This document shows positions 13,601-25,200 of a stretch of 64,000 bases of DNA, piece after piece. The translations under genes were made by a program, and so were the position numbers. The first letter of the stretch is position 1. The number at the start of each line of letters is the position of its first letter. The DNA comes from Azadirachta indica (lineage: Eukaryota; Streptophyta; Magnoliopsida; Sapindales; Meliaceae), in contig CM040451.1 of assembly GCA_022749755.1 (NCBI GenBank), positions 11,979,871 through 12,043,870 of the forward strand. Direction: 5' to 3'. Under the pieces are notes generated by a model. It ran no database searches. It was not told where the DNA came from and worked only from the letters and a program-made list of their open reading frames with translations.

Positions 13601-14043
13601 GAGAGCAGGGAGGGCACCTTGAGAAAGGAGACAATAGACTGGAGATTCTGCTTGTATTCGTGGATAGGCACGTGTTGAAACGCAGAGCATCTATCGGGAA
13701 GGCAAGCGTCATTAGCTCCAAAGAACACCGTCACAGCTATTGGTGCACCTTCATCACCATCGCCGCCGACTTTCACGGCCGGAAAAACCTTCTCCGCCAC
13801 CTTTAAAGCCCATCTGGTATTGTACCCACTATACCCTCTTAGCACCACATCAACCTGAAACTCAAATGATCCACAGAGAAAATCAATCAACATTAGACAG
13901 TCCAACCAACAATATATCAAAAACAACAATACAATGAATCATACCGTGCGAGAGAAATGGTGAGCCAGAGAAGAACCCCAGCCACCATCACAGAAGGACG
14001 CTTCAGTAATTGAGTCACCGAAAAGATAAATCTTTGGTCTCAT
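10608..14043 (-). CDS. GDSL esterase/lipase, CPRD49/At5g45920-like (SGNH hydrolase)
   Basis: Five exons on the minus strand, in coding order 13945-14043, 13618-13854, 11431-11498, 11065-11229 and 10608-10767. All introns are GT-AG, and the coding length is 729 bases (242 residues), the usual size for this non-secreted subfamily. Block I is FGDSIT with catalytic Ser11. Block II has Gly40 in LRGYSGYN, block III is GAND with Asn81, and block V is DGLH with Asp191 and His194, so the SGNH set is complete. Family members hydrolyse short acyl or acetyl esters, and some resemble isoamyl-acetate esterase. No signal peptide is visible, so it is probably cytosolic. Intron 2 is unusually long (11499-13617), and a (TA)n tract sits just inside intron 4. 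The natural substrate cannot be read from sequence. Confidence 0.9.
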
Positions 14044-14095
14044 CTTATGAAACTTTTTAAGAGTTTTGCTAGTTTACTTCAAATCGTACATGTAA

Positions 14096-14105
14096 TATAT
14101 ATATA
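14096..14105 (-). promoter_or_regulatory. Probable TATA box of the minus-strand GDSL gene
   Basis: A TATATATATA run lies 53 bp upstream of the ATG on the minus strand. It implies a short leader of roughly 25-30 bases. Confidence 0.4.
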
Positions 14106-17100
14106 GAATAAATACTTCCAAGGAACCAATAAAGCTGGTGATGACGAAGGAATGGAGGAGTAGAAACTTATAAATTGCGGCTCGGCTCTTTATTGAATTG
14201 ACTGGTCCAGGCTACTTTGGGGATTTGGGTTTTTGCAATTTTGTTCTAGAATCCAAGTTGCACTATAGGCTAGAAAAGGCTGACGTTGAGGACAAGAATA
14301 GACTAAGTAGCAAGAAAGAATTACGGAACCGCCACTGCTAAACGGATGGGTTGGTGATATGACTGGTAGATTGACGTTACATTAAATTCTCTGTGAATGG
14401 AAACTGGCTCTGGTTCTGGGATTCAGGCTTTCTGTCATCGCTCGCCGCCACACAGAGAAGCTGGTAAACATGGATTCGGTGGCCGTCTTTTTATCATCAC
14501 AGACTTGTAATAAGGAGACGGGAGAATAATAATTGTGGTGGGCCTTTCGTGCTTCAAATCGTGGGTGTTTTGGTCAATTTGGAAAAAAGGTTTTTTAACA
14601 TGTTTTTGATTCATCAAACCTAATAATTATTATTTGGCGTAAGTAGCAAGTATGAAAAATGGACGCTATAAGAAAGAATTATATCACATTACCCTTGTTA
14701 AATATCCAATTTTAAAAGATAATCAGTTGAGATTTAAGTTCATATTTAACCATTAAATCTTCTCTGCTAGATTCTCTTTCCTTAATTATCTCGTATTATA
14801 GAGGAGGATCAAGGGAGATAGCAAGGTAAACTCTTCAAAGAGTAAACGACATCTAATTTTCACGGATCATGTTATACAAAGTTTTAGACTCTTTAATTTG
14901 GACGTTATGAGCTGAATTAATTAAAGCTTGGTTTTCCTTTTGATTATTTTATTAGATCATTAATTTCACTATCAACTCGGAGAAAATCGTGCCTGTTACG
15001 TTAAATGGACGCGGTCGAATCCTTTCATGGTCCCCCGGGACAATGAATGAATGGCTCCTCCTCCTCCTCCTAACAAAATTTAAACAATTAATTATTATTA
15101 TTTCAATTAATGTAGTAGAAAAACTCTTAAATAAATCTTTGTTTATTGTTTTATATTCTACAATTTTGATCATATACAATTCTAATTACTTCTTTCATTT
15201 TCAATTAATTTTTGCTTAATATTTACTGACTGATGAACTGGGAAGTCAGATATGGAAAGTTAATTCCTAACACTAAATTAAAATAGAAAATTATTATTTT
15301 TTTTTACTCTCTCTAAACTTAGCTTTCATTGTAAGTTTATATAGGTGGTGGCTTGTAAATAGATATGAAGCTAGCGTGACCATGTACTTATGATAATACC
15401 TAGCAAAAGCCTCTCGTTTTTACTGAATTTATTAGGCATATTCTTGTTTGCTACGCCCATATTTACTTAAATTTTAAATCAGTTTCTTAAAGCTAGCTCA
15501 CAAAAGACGCACTAGTACAATCATTAATGTTGCTTAGGATTTTGCACCCCCCTTTATTGATATTTATCTTTTCATTAAACAATTAGATTTCAGGTTTGAA
15601 TATTAATGTATATAGATACTCTTTTTCGAGTCATTTGTTTAATTATATATTCATAGAAAGTATTTAGGAAGGAAAAATAGCCTTGGATCATTAATTGTGT
15701 GGGATTCTATAGCCTGAAAATGTTCTTTTCCTTTCAAAATTTTTCATTGTGCTAGATTTTTGGGTATAATTATGTTTTTTTTTTTTTCCAAGCATCAAAA
15801 GGAATATGAATGATTAACATGTGCTTGTTGCTGTTTTCTCTTGGGCAGGCCATTCTTTAGTTGTTCGAATTTGAATATTTCCTTTGGCTAAATATTAACA
15901 GTACATCTCAAATTTAGATTGCATATATCTATTCTATATCACCATGAATAGAAAAATAAGTGATAAAAATTTATCGTTAAGTAAATCTGAATATTTACTA
16001 AATATTTTTAACGATTATATTTTTAAACTTACATAAAAATATAAGAATTTTAAATATAGATTAATAGATTCTATCAATAATATAAATTTAAGATTAAGAT
16101 ACATAGTTAAATTTACATTAAAATAATTAATATTATAAATAACAATAAAAATTTAATAGTGTTACAATATTTTAAAATGTATTTTTTTCTTCATAATGTG
16201 AGAATGAAAGCAGTCAAAGTTTTGAATTAACTTTGAACTCTAAAAACAAGTAGAAATTTTTATTCAATTTATGCTGCATTGAAAATAACGGACATATTCT
16301 ATTAACAATCATATGTATATATATATATATATATGTATATTGCCGGAAATTAATAATTATATCTAATAGATGATATAGCATGATCATTTTAGCAAATAAT
16401 GGGGAAAATAGTAGTCTTAAGTTTTATTTGGTAACAACATGTGAACAAAATAAATATTTTTCCAATCTTTCAAGTACATGTTTTGCTATGAGATCATTTT
16501 ATTGTAACAAGTAATTTGTGGAATTTTGTTTTTCTTGTGTAAGAAGACAATGTGTTAGGTCTTAAGAATGAACCCACTTTGCCCCACCTTGCTTAGAAAA
16601 GATTTAAGAAATGAAAACGTACATTAATGAGATGGATACAGTACCAAAAAAGTTCAACTTGCAAGCAAAGCAAAGCAAAGCAAATTAAGCAAATCTTCAT
16701 ACTAATCCATGCTTTAGGTTCCATAATTGATTAATGCAGAGACCACTTGATGGAGTAGAAAAATGAAAGGGACTTTGAATTGAATCCACTACTACTAATG
16801 AAATCACAGGGGAAAGTTTTTCATGCGTTGTTTGCTTTATTAGAAAATGATAGTAGCAAGTGGGGAATGGGGGGCAACCTCATTCCACAAATGGCATTAA
16901 AGAAACCATAAAAGTTAATACACCCTTAGGACTGATCAAATGCTCTTTGTGGGGTTTATTTCGCCTTTCGGTCAGATATTTTTTCTCACGTCCTCATGGA
17001 AATGGGAAGTGGGTTTCACCAGCCAACCCGCAATAAACGAACTCAAGTTTGGGCCCAGAAGCCTCCAGGTTTCTTGCACTCTGTTGTGGGCCTTCCGTAA

Positions 17101-17151
17101 ACCCATCGCACAGCCTTTTTATTCATCATCGCAAAGCCTAGAAGATGAAAA
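14106..17151. other. Spacer between the GDSL and PPR genes
   Basis: AT-rich DNA with no recognisable gene. A (TA)n tract lies near 16317-16334, and a short AAGC-type tandem run lies near 16664-16683. The frame at 16940-17167 overlaps the PPR start in another phase and has no support. Confidence 0.5.
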
Positions 17152-18753
17152 ATGTCAAAGCTACTGAGAATCAGAGGGTGCGGTTACTCATCAACTCACC
17201 ATTTCGGCTCTCCGGTCCTACCAAACCGGACTTCCCCGCCAAAAGAACAGACCTGTGACTACCTCTCTAACCCATTAAACGCCACCTCACTTTCTGCAGC
17301 TCTTCAGCACTACATCAATTCGGATACCCCGTCTTATGGCCGAAAGATCCATACCCATATAATTAAAACTGGTTTTAAGCCCAACACGAATATATTTATC
17401 AAACTATTGATATTGCATTTGAAGTCTGGTGCTCTAAAATATGCCAGCCAAATGTTTGATGAATTGCCTCAAAGAACTTTGTCGGCCTATAATTACATGA
17501 TTGCTGGGTACCTCAAACGTGGGCAAGTTCAGGAGTCGTTTAGTATGGTGAGGAGTTTAATTTCTTCTGGCCAAAGGCCTGATGGATATACGTTTTCGAT
17601 GATTCTAAAGGCTTCTACTTGTTGCAGCACTAACAAGCTGTTGCCGCGTAGTTTAGGGAGAGGGGTGCATGCCCAGATATTAAAATGTGATGTTGAGGCT
17701 GACGATGTGCTTTATACTGTCCTTGTTGACTGTTATGTGAAGAGTGGCAAGGTTGGCTATGCACGAACCGTGTTTGATACGATGTTGGAAAAGGATGTGA
17801 TATGTTCTACATCGATGATTTCAGGGTATATGAGTCAAGGTTTCGTGGAATATGCTGAAGAAATTTTTAGTAAAACAGTGGAAAAGGATGTGGTAGTCTA
17901 CAATGCAATGATTGAAGGTTATAGCAAATCAATTGAGACCGCAAGGAAGGCACTTGAGATTTATGTTGATATGCAAAGGTTTAACTTTAAGCCTAATATT
18001 TCAACTTTTGCTAGTGTGATTGGGGCTTGCTCTATGTTGGCCGAGTTTGAATTTGGTCGGCAGGTGCAATGTCAACTGATGAAGAATGAGTTCTTTAAGG
18101 ATGTAAAAATGGGAAGTGCTCTTGTGGACATGTATGCAAAATGTGGAAAAATTGAGAGTGCACGGAGAGTTTTTGACCACATTCCAGAAAAGAATGTGTT
18201 TACATGGACTTCCATGATTGATGGTTATGGTAAGAATGGGAACCCCAATGAAGCACTTGAGCTCTTCCGTCTAATGCAAGAATGTTCCATCCAACCCAAT
18301 TATGTTACATTCCTTGGTGCTCTCTCAGCCTGTGGACATGCTGGTTTAGTTGCTAAAGGTCGCGAGATCTTTGAGAGCATGGAGAGAGACTCCTCAATGA
18401 TACCGAAGATGGAGCATTATGCTTGTATGGTCGATCTGTTGGGCCGTGCAGGGAGTCTGGAACAGGCACTAGAGTTTGTATTGGAGATGCCTGAAAAACC
18501 TAATTCTGATGTTTGGGCAGCGCTGCTTAGTTCATGTAGGCTGCATGGTGATGTTGAGATGGCAAATTTAGCTGCCAATGAAATTTTTAAGTTAAATGCT
18601 AATGATAGGCCAGGGGCTTATGTCACACTATCCAATACTTTCGCGGAAGCTGGGAAATGGGATGACGTAACTGAACTTAGGGAGGTGATGAGTTTAAGGA
18701 GGGTGACGAAAGACACCGGTTGCAGTTGGGTTGGAACAGAGAGTGGTTTATGA
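17152..18753 (+). CDS. Pentatricopeptide repeat protein, PLS class with E domain (At1g28690-like)
   Basis: A 533-residue intronless ORF starting at ATG 17152. The N-terminus is basic and Ser-rich, consistent with a mitochondrial or plastid transit peptide. PPR motifs run from about residue 60 to 450, with typical phrases such as YNYMIAGYLKRG, DMYAKCGKIESARRVFD, TWTSMIDGYGKNGNPNEALELF and NYVTFLGALSACGHAGL. Residues about 455-533 are an E-type tail (SDVWAALLSSCRLHGDVE, GAYVTLSN, GCSW), and there is no DYW deaminase domain. PLS-E proteins usually bind organellar transcripts and act in C-to-U editing with a partner that supplies the deaminase. Similarity recalled from family knowledge is to Arabidopsis At1g28690, annotated as mitochondrial. 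Length and absence of introns are normal for the family. The RNA target is unknown. Confidence 0.92.
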   Translation: MSKLLRIRGCGYSSTHHFGSPVLPNRTSPPKEQTCDYLSNPLNATSLSAALQHYINSDTPSYGRKIHTHIIKTGFKPNTNIFIKLLILHLKSGALKYASQMFDELPQRTLSAYNYMIAGYLKRGQVQESFSMVRSLISSGQRPDGYTFSMILKASTCCSTNKLLPRSLGRGVHAQILKCDVEADDVLYTVLVDCYVKSGKVGYARTVFDTMLEKDVICSTSMISGYMSQGFVEYAEEIFSKTVEKDVVVYNAMIEGYSKSIETARKALEIYVDMQRFNFKPNISTFASVIGACSMLAEFEFGRQVQCQLMKNEFFKDVKMGSALVDMYAKCGKIESARRVFDHIPEKNVFTWTSMIDGYGKNGNPNEALELFRLMQECSIQPNYVTFLGALSACGHAGLVAKGREIFESMERDSSMIPKMEHYACMVDLLGRAGSLEQALEFVLEMPEKPNSDVWAALLSSCRLHGDVEMANLAANEIFKLNANDRPGAYVTLSNTFAEAGKWDDVTELREVMSLRRVTKDTGCSWVGTESGL

Positions 18754-19493
18754 AGTTTTATGTTGAGAAAATGATGTAAATTAAATGTTAGGTGAAAATA
18801 TCTAGATCATGCAATCTAATTTCCCCACCACAATGTCAACAGTTCCTCTATTTTCAATGAGGAGTTCGATGCATCCCTCTCTGTGAGGCTCGTAACAATA
18901 TTTGTGGGAGTTTTTTAGGATCGGTGGTTTTTGCCATGCACAGTACACGTCTGCAGCAATCCATCGAATTCCAATGGATCCTTAAACAAGCAAGGAGAAA
19001 GATATTGATTAATTTGAGGAGATCGAGCAGTGCTATCAACGACAAAAGCCTCACCGAGTCAACTGCGGTTAACCGTAACCCAAGACGAATTATACTTCTA
19101 ATTCTTATTATTGTACACTACAGTGATTACGTGGAAACAAATCCTTATAATTAAATTTGGGGTTCTTATCATTTTTCTTAATATTGAGCAATTTTCAACT
19201 ATATGATTGCATCAAAATTCTGTTAGTCTAGATTGTCCAATATACATCGAACTTATGGTAACATCTTGGCATGATATGACTGGGGATGCATCATATAAGC
19301 TTTAAAAATTTATTAAATAATTTTATAGAAGCATTAGGAAAACCCCTACTACAATAGGATAGCGTGCAGCAAGAAGGAAGGTTCAGTTATCTTATGAGAA
19401 TAGGAAGTTACGTGGGAAAATAGCATTGGTTGGTCACCCGTCGTTGCCTTCAGAGATTGTGGCTTGGCCTTTTGTAAACGGCATTGCATTATT
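18754..19493. other. Spacer between the PPR and TAXIMIN genes
   Basis: 3' flank of the PPR gene followed by the promoter of the TAXIMIN gene. Short frames on both strands have no recognisable features. Confidence 0.5.
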
Positions 19494-19503
19494 ATATATA
19501 TAT
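19494..19503 (+). promoter_or_regulatory. Probable TATA box of the TAXIMIN gene
   Basis: TATATATATA lies 163 bp upstream of the ATG at 19657. Confidence 0.4.
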
Positions 19504-19656
19504 CAGGTGTTTTCTACTCCGTCCGCGTCTTATTAATTTATTTTTGTTGTCTTCCGTCAGCTTTGTTACACGCTAACCACTCTTAGAAAACTATAGCAAT
19601 CAACAAACACAAAAACAGAGCAAGAAAACCCAGAAGAAGAAGCAGAAGCAGCAGCT

Positions 19657-19976
19657 ATGTGTTGTGACGATAATTGTGAATGCAGGCCTTTGGGGTTCCT
19701 CTTGGGACTGCCCTTTGCCTTCCTTTCTATACTCATCTCTATCGTTGGAGTCTTCGTCTGGATCATCGGGTTTGTATGGAGCTTCATGAACTTTCTTCCG
19801 ACACAAAAGTTGCAGTGAAGTTCTAATATGAAGTTTGATTATTTTGCTGCAGGTTGGCGTTGAGTTGCATATGTCCATGCTGCTTGTGCGCGACAATTAT
19901 AGTGGAATTTGCATTAACTTTGATCAAGGCTCCCATTCTGGTTATGAAGTGGTTCACCGATCAGATTCCTTGTTAA
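19657..19976 (+). CDS. TAX: TAXIMIN signalling peptide (cysteine-rich membrane-spanning small protein)
   Basis: Two exons, 19657-19769 and 19853-19976, joined by an 83-bp GT-AG intron, encode 78 residues. The gene is too short and split to show as one frame. The N-terminus [19 protein letters not shown], the two hydrophobic stretches (about residues 17-40 and 51-66), the CICPCCLC motif (43-50) and the end KWFTDQIPC match the TAXIMIN family almost residue for residue, as I recall it. TAXIMIN was found in Taxus as a jasmonate-induced regulator. In Arabidopsis, TAX1 affects separation of lateral organs. Localisation at the plasma membrane or secretory pathway is inferred from the hydrophobic segments. 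No defect is visible. Confidence 0.93.
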
Positions 19977-20296
19977 TCTTAGATTCAATATAGCATCTTT
20001 ATAATCAAATTCGTTTGATTTTTTCGATTCCTTTTCTGTTGCTGTTTGATCATCTTATGTAGTTGACCTTAGAACATTGGTTTGCACATCACATCTTCTA
20101 TCTTTTCTAATTTCAATTTCTTTCTGCTGTTTATATTTTAGAATTTGAAGAATGGGAACAGTTCATCCAGAATTATTTTAGTGTTTGCACTTATTTATTT
20201 CTTAAAATTAAAGTTACTTGTTATTAAGTAACAAATTCGAATAATTCCCTTCACATTAAGCTTGAGAGAGAGGGGTTTGATTTGTGTTTTATGTAA
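19977..20296. other. 3' flank of the TAXIMIN gene
   Basis: Presumed 3' UTR and AT-rich spacer. No other feature was seen. Confidence 0.4.
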
Positions 20297-20510
20297 AAGC
20301 AATGTATCGATAAATACTATCAGCTTTACAATTCCTTTTCTATTAGTTATATATCCAATTAAATCAGCTTAAAAAGGAGAAAATAATTTAATGGATAGCA
20401 AAATTTTTTTTGATTATTGAACCCTTTTTTTAAATAAAAGAATTTATATAAAGGTATTTAATTATAGATGAAATTTCTAGTAGCAAGAAAACTGTGAGAA
20501 AATTCTACTT
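20297..20510 (+). repeat. Direct repeat, left copy (~215 bp)
   Basis: This starts aagcaatgtatcgataaata and ends agaaaattctactt. A close copy at 20605-20826 differs by few substitutions plus a long T-tract expansion. Confidence 0.85.
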
Positions 20511-20512
20511 AT

Positions 20513-20552
20513 TTTCTTTTTCATCGCTGACGTGTTATTTATTATTAATTAA
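20513..20552 (+). repeat. 40-bp inverted repeat, left arm
   Basis: The arm contains ttcatcgctgacgtgttatt and is the exact reverse complement of 20890-20929. It lies between the two direct-repeat copies. Confidence 0.85.
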
Positions 20553-20604
20553 GCTTGGGATAGATTTATAGTTTACGGAAAAGCAATATATGGATAAATA
20601 CTAT

Positions 20605-20826
20605 AAGCAATATATTGATAAATACTATCAGCTTTACAATTCCTTTTCTATCAGTTATCTATCCAATTAAATCAGCTTAAAAAGGAGAAAATAATTTAAT
20701 GGATAGCAATTTTTTTTTTTTTTTTTTTGATTATTGAACCCTTTTTTTAATAAAAGAATTTATATAAAGGTATTTAATTATAGATGAAACTTCTAGTAGC
20801 AAGAAAACTGTGAGAAAATTCTACTT
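20605..20826 (+). repeat. Direct repeat, right copy (~220 bp)
   Basis: Second copy of 20297-20510, with a (T)n tract of about 20 bases near 20710-20728 where the left copy has a shorter run. A further short partial copy of the repeat start lies at 20581-20605. Confidence 0.85.
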
Positions 20827-20889
20827 ACAAATCGTACAAGCAGAGCTCAACAAACATTCAGAATTATCTAAAATTGGGTCCTTAGGATA

Positions 20890-20929
20890 TTAATTAATAA
20901 TAAATAACACGTCAGCGATGAAAAAGAAA
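20890..20929 (-). repeat. 40-bp inverted repeat, right arm
   Basis: Reverse complement of 20513-20552. The two arms enclose the right direct-repeat copy. Confidence 0.85.
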
Positions 20930-21463
20930 GCATTGCGGGTATTGAGCCCAAAAAGCATTAACTTTGGGTTGGGCACACGGGTCTGTACACAGTTTCCTAA
21001 GTTCTAATTGAACCCACGTTTGAGCCCAAATTTTAAATGGCTCAAAACAGGACATAAAAATCAGTGTCACTTTATCAACCCACGTTTGGTGAACTGCATT
21101 ACACCCTCCTTACAAGTTTAAATTTCGCGGCCCACATCGTGGAACGTACAAAGACCGCTATCTACTCAATATCTGCCGCGACCAGTAATGGAAATTCACA
21201 TGGATTGGCGCTAAAAGTCCTAACTAACCTGTAAGATTAGTACTGTCGTCAAAAGATCCACCGGGGCTGCACCTGCGTGTACTCTTGCGTCAACCCGAAC
21301 GAATAATCAAAGACGTCGCAATTGAAAACCGGACGGTTTCGCGTCCTGGTTTTCAAACAATGGTCCTCTCCACCTTCCCTTTAATTAATTATAATTAATT
21401 ATATAAAACCCAAAGTAACAAATTCACTCTAAATATTTTGGTTAAATTATTAAATAAACTACA

Positions 21464-21474
21464 AAACCACCGGC
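21464..21474 (+). promoter_or_regulatory. Hypoxia-responsive promoter element match upstream of PDC
   Basis: AAACCACCGGC fits the published HRPE consensus AAACCA(G/C)(G/C)(G/C)GC bound by group VII ERF factors of the RAP2.2/RAP2.12 type. It lies 280 bp before the PDC start codon and about 180 bp upstream of the likely TATA box. Further AAACCA cores, the older anaerobic response element, occur at 21476-21481 and near 21518. Confidence 0.6.
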
Positions 21475-21640
21475 AAAACCACTTATGCCCACTAAAACGC
21501 GTCCATCTCCTTCAAAAACCATGTCGTTTCAACGTTTTCCTCTTTTTGAGCATCAATAATTTGAAGCTTCTCTTTTCGCTACCTTTTTTCCCATTCTCTG
21601 TAAACCAGCCCACAGTTCTTAAAATTAAGCGCAGATTTTG

Positions 21641-21649
21641 TATATATAA
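21641..21649 (+). promoter_or_regulatory. Probable TATA box of PDC
   Basis: TATATATAA lies 95-103 bp before the ATG at 21744. A second TATATAAAA occurs near 21399, so an upstream start is an alternative. Confidence 0.45.
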
Positions 21650-21743
21650 CGCATCACAAACCCACTAGTAATCAATCCATTCCCAGTTTCTCATCAAACA
21701 ATCACTTACATTTGTTATTTTGTACTTTCTACTTGTTCCTTAC

Positions 21744-24700
21744 ATGGAAACTGCAAACGCTATCGGCGCAGTGGGTCACGCCACCCCGGCTCCTTCTCAA
21801 GTCCACGGTAGAGCCTGCAGTGGCACTCTGGGGCGCCACCTGGCTCGGAGGTTGGTGGAGATAGGGGCGAGGGATGTCTTCTCTGTTCCTGGTGACTTTA
21901 ACTTGACACTCTTGGATCATCTTATAGCCGAGCCGGAGTTGAACTTAGTCGGCTGCTGTAACGAGCTGAACGCAGGATACGCGGCGGATGGGTACGCACG
22001 TGCCAAGGGCGTGGGGGCATGTGTCGTGACGTTCACTGTCGGCGGACTTAGTGTTCTGAATGCTATTGCTGGCGCTTACAGTGAGAATTTGCCTGTGATC
22101 TGTATTGTTGGAGGGCCTAATTCTAATGATTACGGGACTAACAGGATCTTGCATCATACAATTGGGTTGCCTGATTTCAGCCAAGAGCTTAGATGCTTTC
22201 AAACGATCACCTGTGCTCAGGTAACTATTTAAGCCTTATATATACCGATTAACTGGATCTGGGATAGGTTATTTTTGCTGAAAATCTTATTTAATTTGAT
22301 GTTGAAGTGTAAATTTGTTGTTCAACTGATCGTGGAATGTAATTTTGTGTTGTTATTTTGATATGGTTGTGGTGGTGATTGTGTGATTTGCAGGCTGTTG
22401 TGAATAACTTGGACGACGCACATGAGCTCATCGACACTGCAATTTCTACTGCTTTGAAGGAAAGCAAGCCAGCTTATATTAGTATAAGCTGTAATTTGCC
22501 TGGAATTCCACATCCGACCTTTGGTCGGGACCCAGTGCCGTTCTTTCTTGCCCCAAAGTATGAACACTCATTTATTTGCAAATTCTTTTGCTCCATTTAA
22601 TGGATATTTAAGTTTGCATATCCTAGTAACTTGCGATGTTATTCATTGAGTCGCCTCAAGGTGATTCAGATAGTACTAGGGACAAAATTATTTAGAATTT
22701 ACTCTTCCAAATTGGTAAGGGGCTCATCTGAATTTTAATTTAGTCTGAAAACTACAGTATTAGTTGATTACCATCTATAGAGATGAAGGTTTTTGACATT
22801 TGGTTGTTACTTTCCACTCCTGTTATGGTTTTTGATTTGGTTTATCCATTCTACATAAATGTTTGAGAATATTGACGCCTAAGACATTTGAAATGATTCA
22901 TGGAACACAAATTCTTGTGGTAACGTTTTGAATTGAATTCATTATTGAAGTTATTATATTGGCTCTGTTATAATATGCTGCTTTCGCTATCAATCATCAG
23001 ATCTTAATCTTATTCATAGGAACATTTATCTTTGAGAAGGATATGTACTGTCAAGACAATTATATTCTCTTAAATATGTTGAATTTCTGTAATATCTTTG
23101 AACTGAGATTTCATATGGCCATTTTTTTTATTTTGATGCAGGGTAAGCAACCAATTAGGACTAGAAGCAGCTGTGGAAGCAACAGCTGATTTTTTGAATA
23201 AAGCTGTGAAGCCTGTCATTATAGGGGGGCCAAAACTAAGGGTGGCAAAGGCACAACAAGCGTTTCTAGAACTTGCCAATGCCGCTGGATATCCAGTAGC
23301 TGTTATGCCATCTGGTAAAGGGCTGGTGCCAGAGCACCATCCAAATTTCATCGGGACATATTGGGGTGCTGTCAGCACTGGCTTCTGTGGGGAGATTGTG
23401 GAGTCTGCTGATGCCTATGTTTTTGTTGGTCCCATCTTTAATGACTACAGCTCTGTTGGATACTCATTACTGATCAAGAAGGAGAAAGCAATCATAGTGC
23501 ATCCTAATCGTGTGACTATAGGCAATGGTCCTTCCCTTGGCTGGGTTTTCATGGCTGACTTCTTAAGTGCACTGGCCAAGAAGCTAAAGAAAAACGGGAC
23601 GGCTCTGGATAACTACCGCCGGATATATGTCCCTCCTGGCATCCCGCTGAAACGTGCAGAAAATGAGCCTCTTAGAGTCAATGTTCTCTTCAAACACATT
23701 CAGGTAATCCAATGATAGAATAACTTTGTATGAATAAGTGTGTGCATCACACCAGGATCTTTATTTGTATGTCTAAGCACTACAATAGTGTGCTTTCAGT
23801 ATCATCTAAGATATTAACGCAAAATATTCATTGAACTTGTTAAACAGGACATGCTAAGTGGGGACACTGCAGTAATTGCTGAAACTGGAGACTCTTGGTT
23901 TAACTGTCAGAAGCTCCGCCTCCCTGAGAATTGTGGGTAAGGGAATATTTTTTAGCAATGCATTACTGTAGTCTTTGTTGTGTTGTGAGCAGACTGCAAA
24001 GCTCTAAATATCAACTGCATGCAGATATGAATTTCAGATGCAGTATGGATCTATTGGCTGGTCTGTTGGTGCCACCCTAGGATATGCTCAGGCTGCTAAA
24101 CATAAGCGTGTGATTGCTTGCATCGGTGATGGGAGTTTCCAGGTGAGTATTTTCATATAAGCTATGTAAAACTTGTTCAATGGGAAACCCCTCAGCTCTT
24201 TCTGTGTACTGATATCAAAACAAAGATATTTTAAATAAGAATATAGTGCTAAAACAGCAACACTTTTTGTCAACATAACTTTTAACTCTCCAAGCGACCA
24301 ATTTCCCATTTTAAACTGTTCACAAAACTATTCCTTTTTGTTTATGTGATAATCACTTGTAAGTAGAAAGTGTTTGAATGGGCACAAGTTCTTTTAAAAG
24401 GGTGAAAATGAGCTAAGATAAGCTTCTGAACTCCTCTGATTATAAAATTTGTATGCCCATTGAACAGTCCAATGAGATCTGTGCATGTGACTGATAAATT
24501 ATAGAACATTTGTAGAACATTTTCTTAGTTTTAGTTTTGAGAGTAAATAATGTGCCTTCCTCTGTTCAGGTAACAGCTCAGGATATATCAACAATGATTC
24601 GATGTGGACAAAGGAGCATCATATTCCTCATCAACAACGGGGGTTATACAATTGAAGTGGAGATTCACGATGGCCCTTACAATGTAATAAAAAACTGGGA

Positions 24701-25200
24701 CTATACTGGCCTAGTTAATGCCATCCACAATGGAGAAGGAAAATGCTGGACTGCCAAGGTTAGCATCTATAAAATGTGGTGTATTCTATCTCATATTTTG
24801 ATAACGAGGAAATGGATATCACAATTGATCAATCAGTTTAATATTATATTCTCTCACGCACCTTGTGCTTCAGCGCATTCATTGCGACAGTAATTTCCAG
24901 AGTATGTGAGGAAATCCAAATTGAATTCTTCCGTGATAGTATACTGAATTTTTGGATCTAATGTGCCATAGGTTTAACTTATGAATGACTGGATGCATTT
25001 ATATCTGATATGTGGTTTATGAAATACAGGTGCGCAATGAGGATGAACTAACAAATGCCATTAACACGGCAACAGGGGAACAAAAAGATTCTTTATGTTT
25101 CATTGAAGTGTTTGTGCACAAGGATGACACGAGCAAAGAGCTCCTAGAGTGGGGATCTCGAGTTTCTGCTGCCAATAGCCGCCCTCCAAATCCTCAATAG
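21744..25200 (+). CDS. PDC: Pyruvate decarboxylase (thiamine-diphosphate enzyme)
   Basis: Seven exons (21744-22220, 22393+1 to 22557 i.e. 22394-22557, 23142-23703, 23848-23936, 24025-24142, 24570-24758, 25030-25200), all GT-AG, 1770 coding bases and 589 residues, a normal plant PDC length. The start is the ATG at 21744, not the in-frame TTG at 21720. The enzyme converts pyruvate to acetaldehyde and CO2 in the cytosol, the first committed step of ethanol fermentation under low oxygen. The catalytic Glu74 sits in [16 protein letters not shown] and the His pair 137-138 in [14 protein letters not shown] lies near 415-420. The ThDP/Mg motif runs from GDG (465-467) to NN (492-493), followed by the active-site Glu499 in GGYTIE. 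No key residue is missing. A hypoxia element upstream fits its expected regulation. The malate dehydrogenase gene follows on the same strand. Confidence 0.96.

Noticed and set aside
16940..17167. Frame overlapping the PPR start
   Set aside because: Different phase, no motif, and the PPR ATG at 17152 gives a complete family match.
18854..19154. Frames on both strands after the PPR gene
   Set aside because: Mutually overlapping and without recognisable features. Most likely 3' flank.
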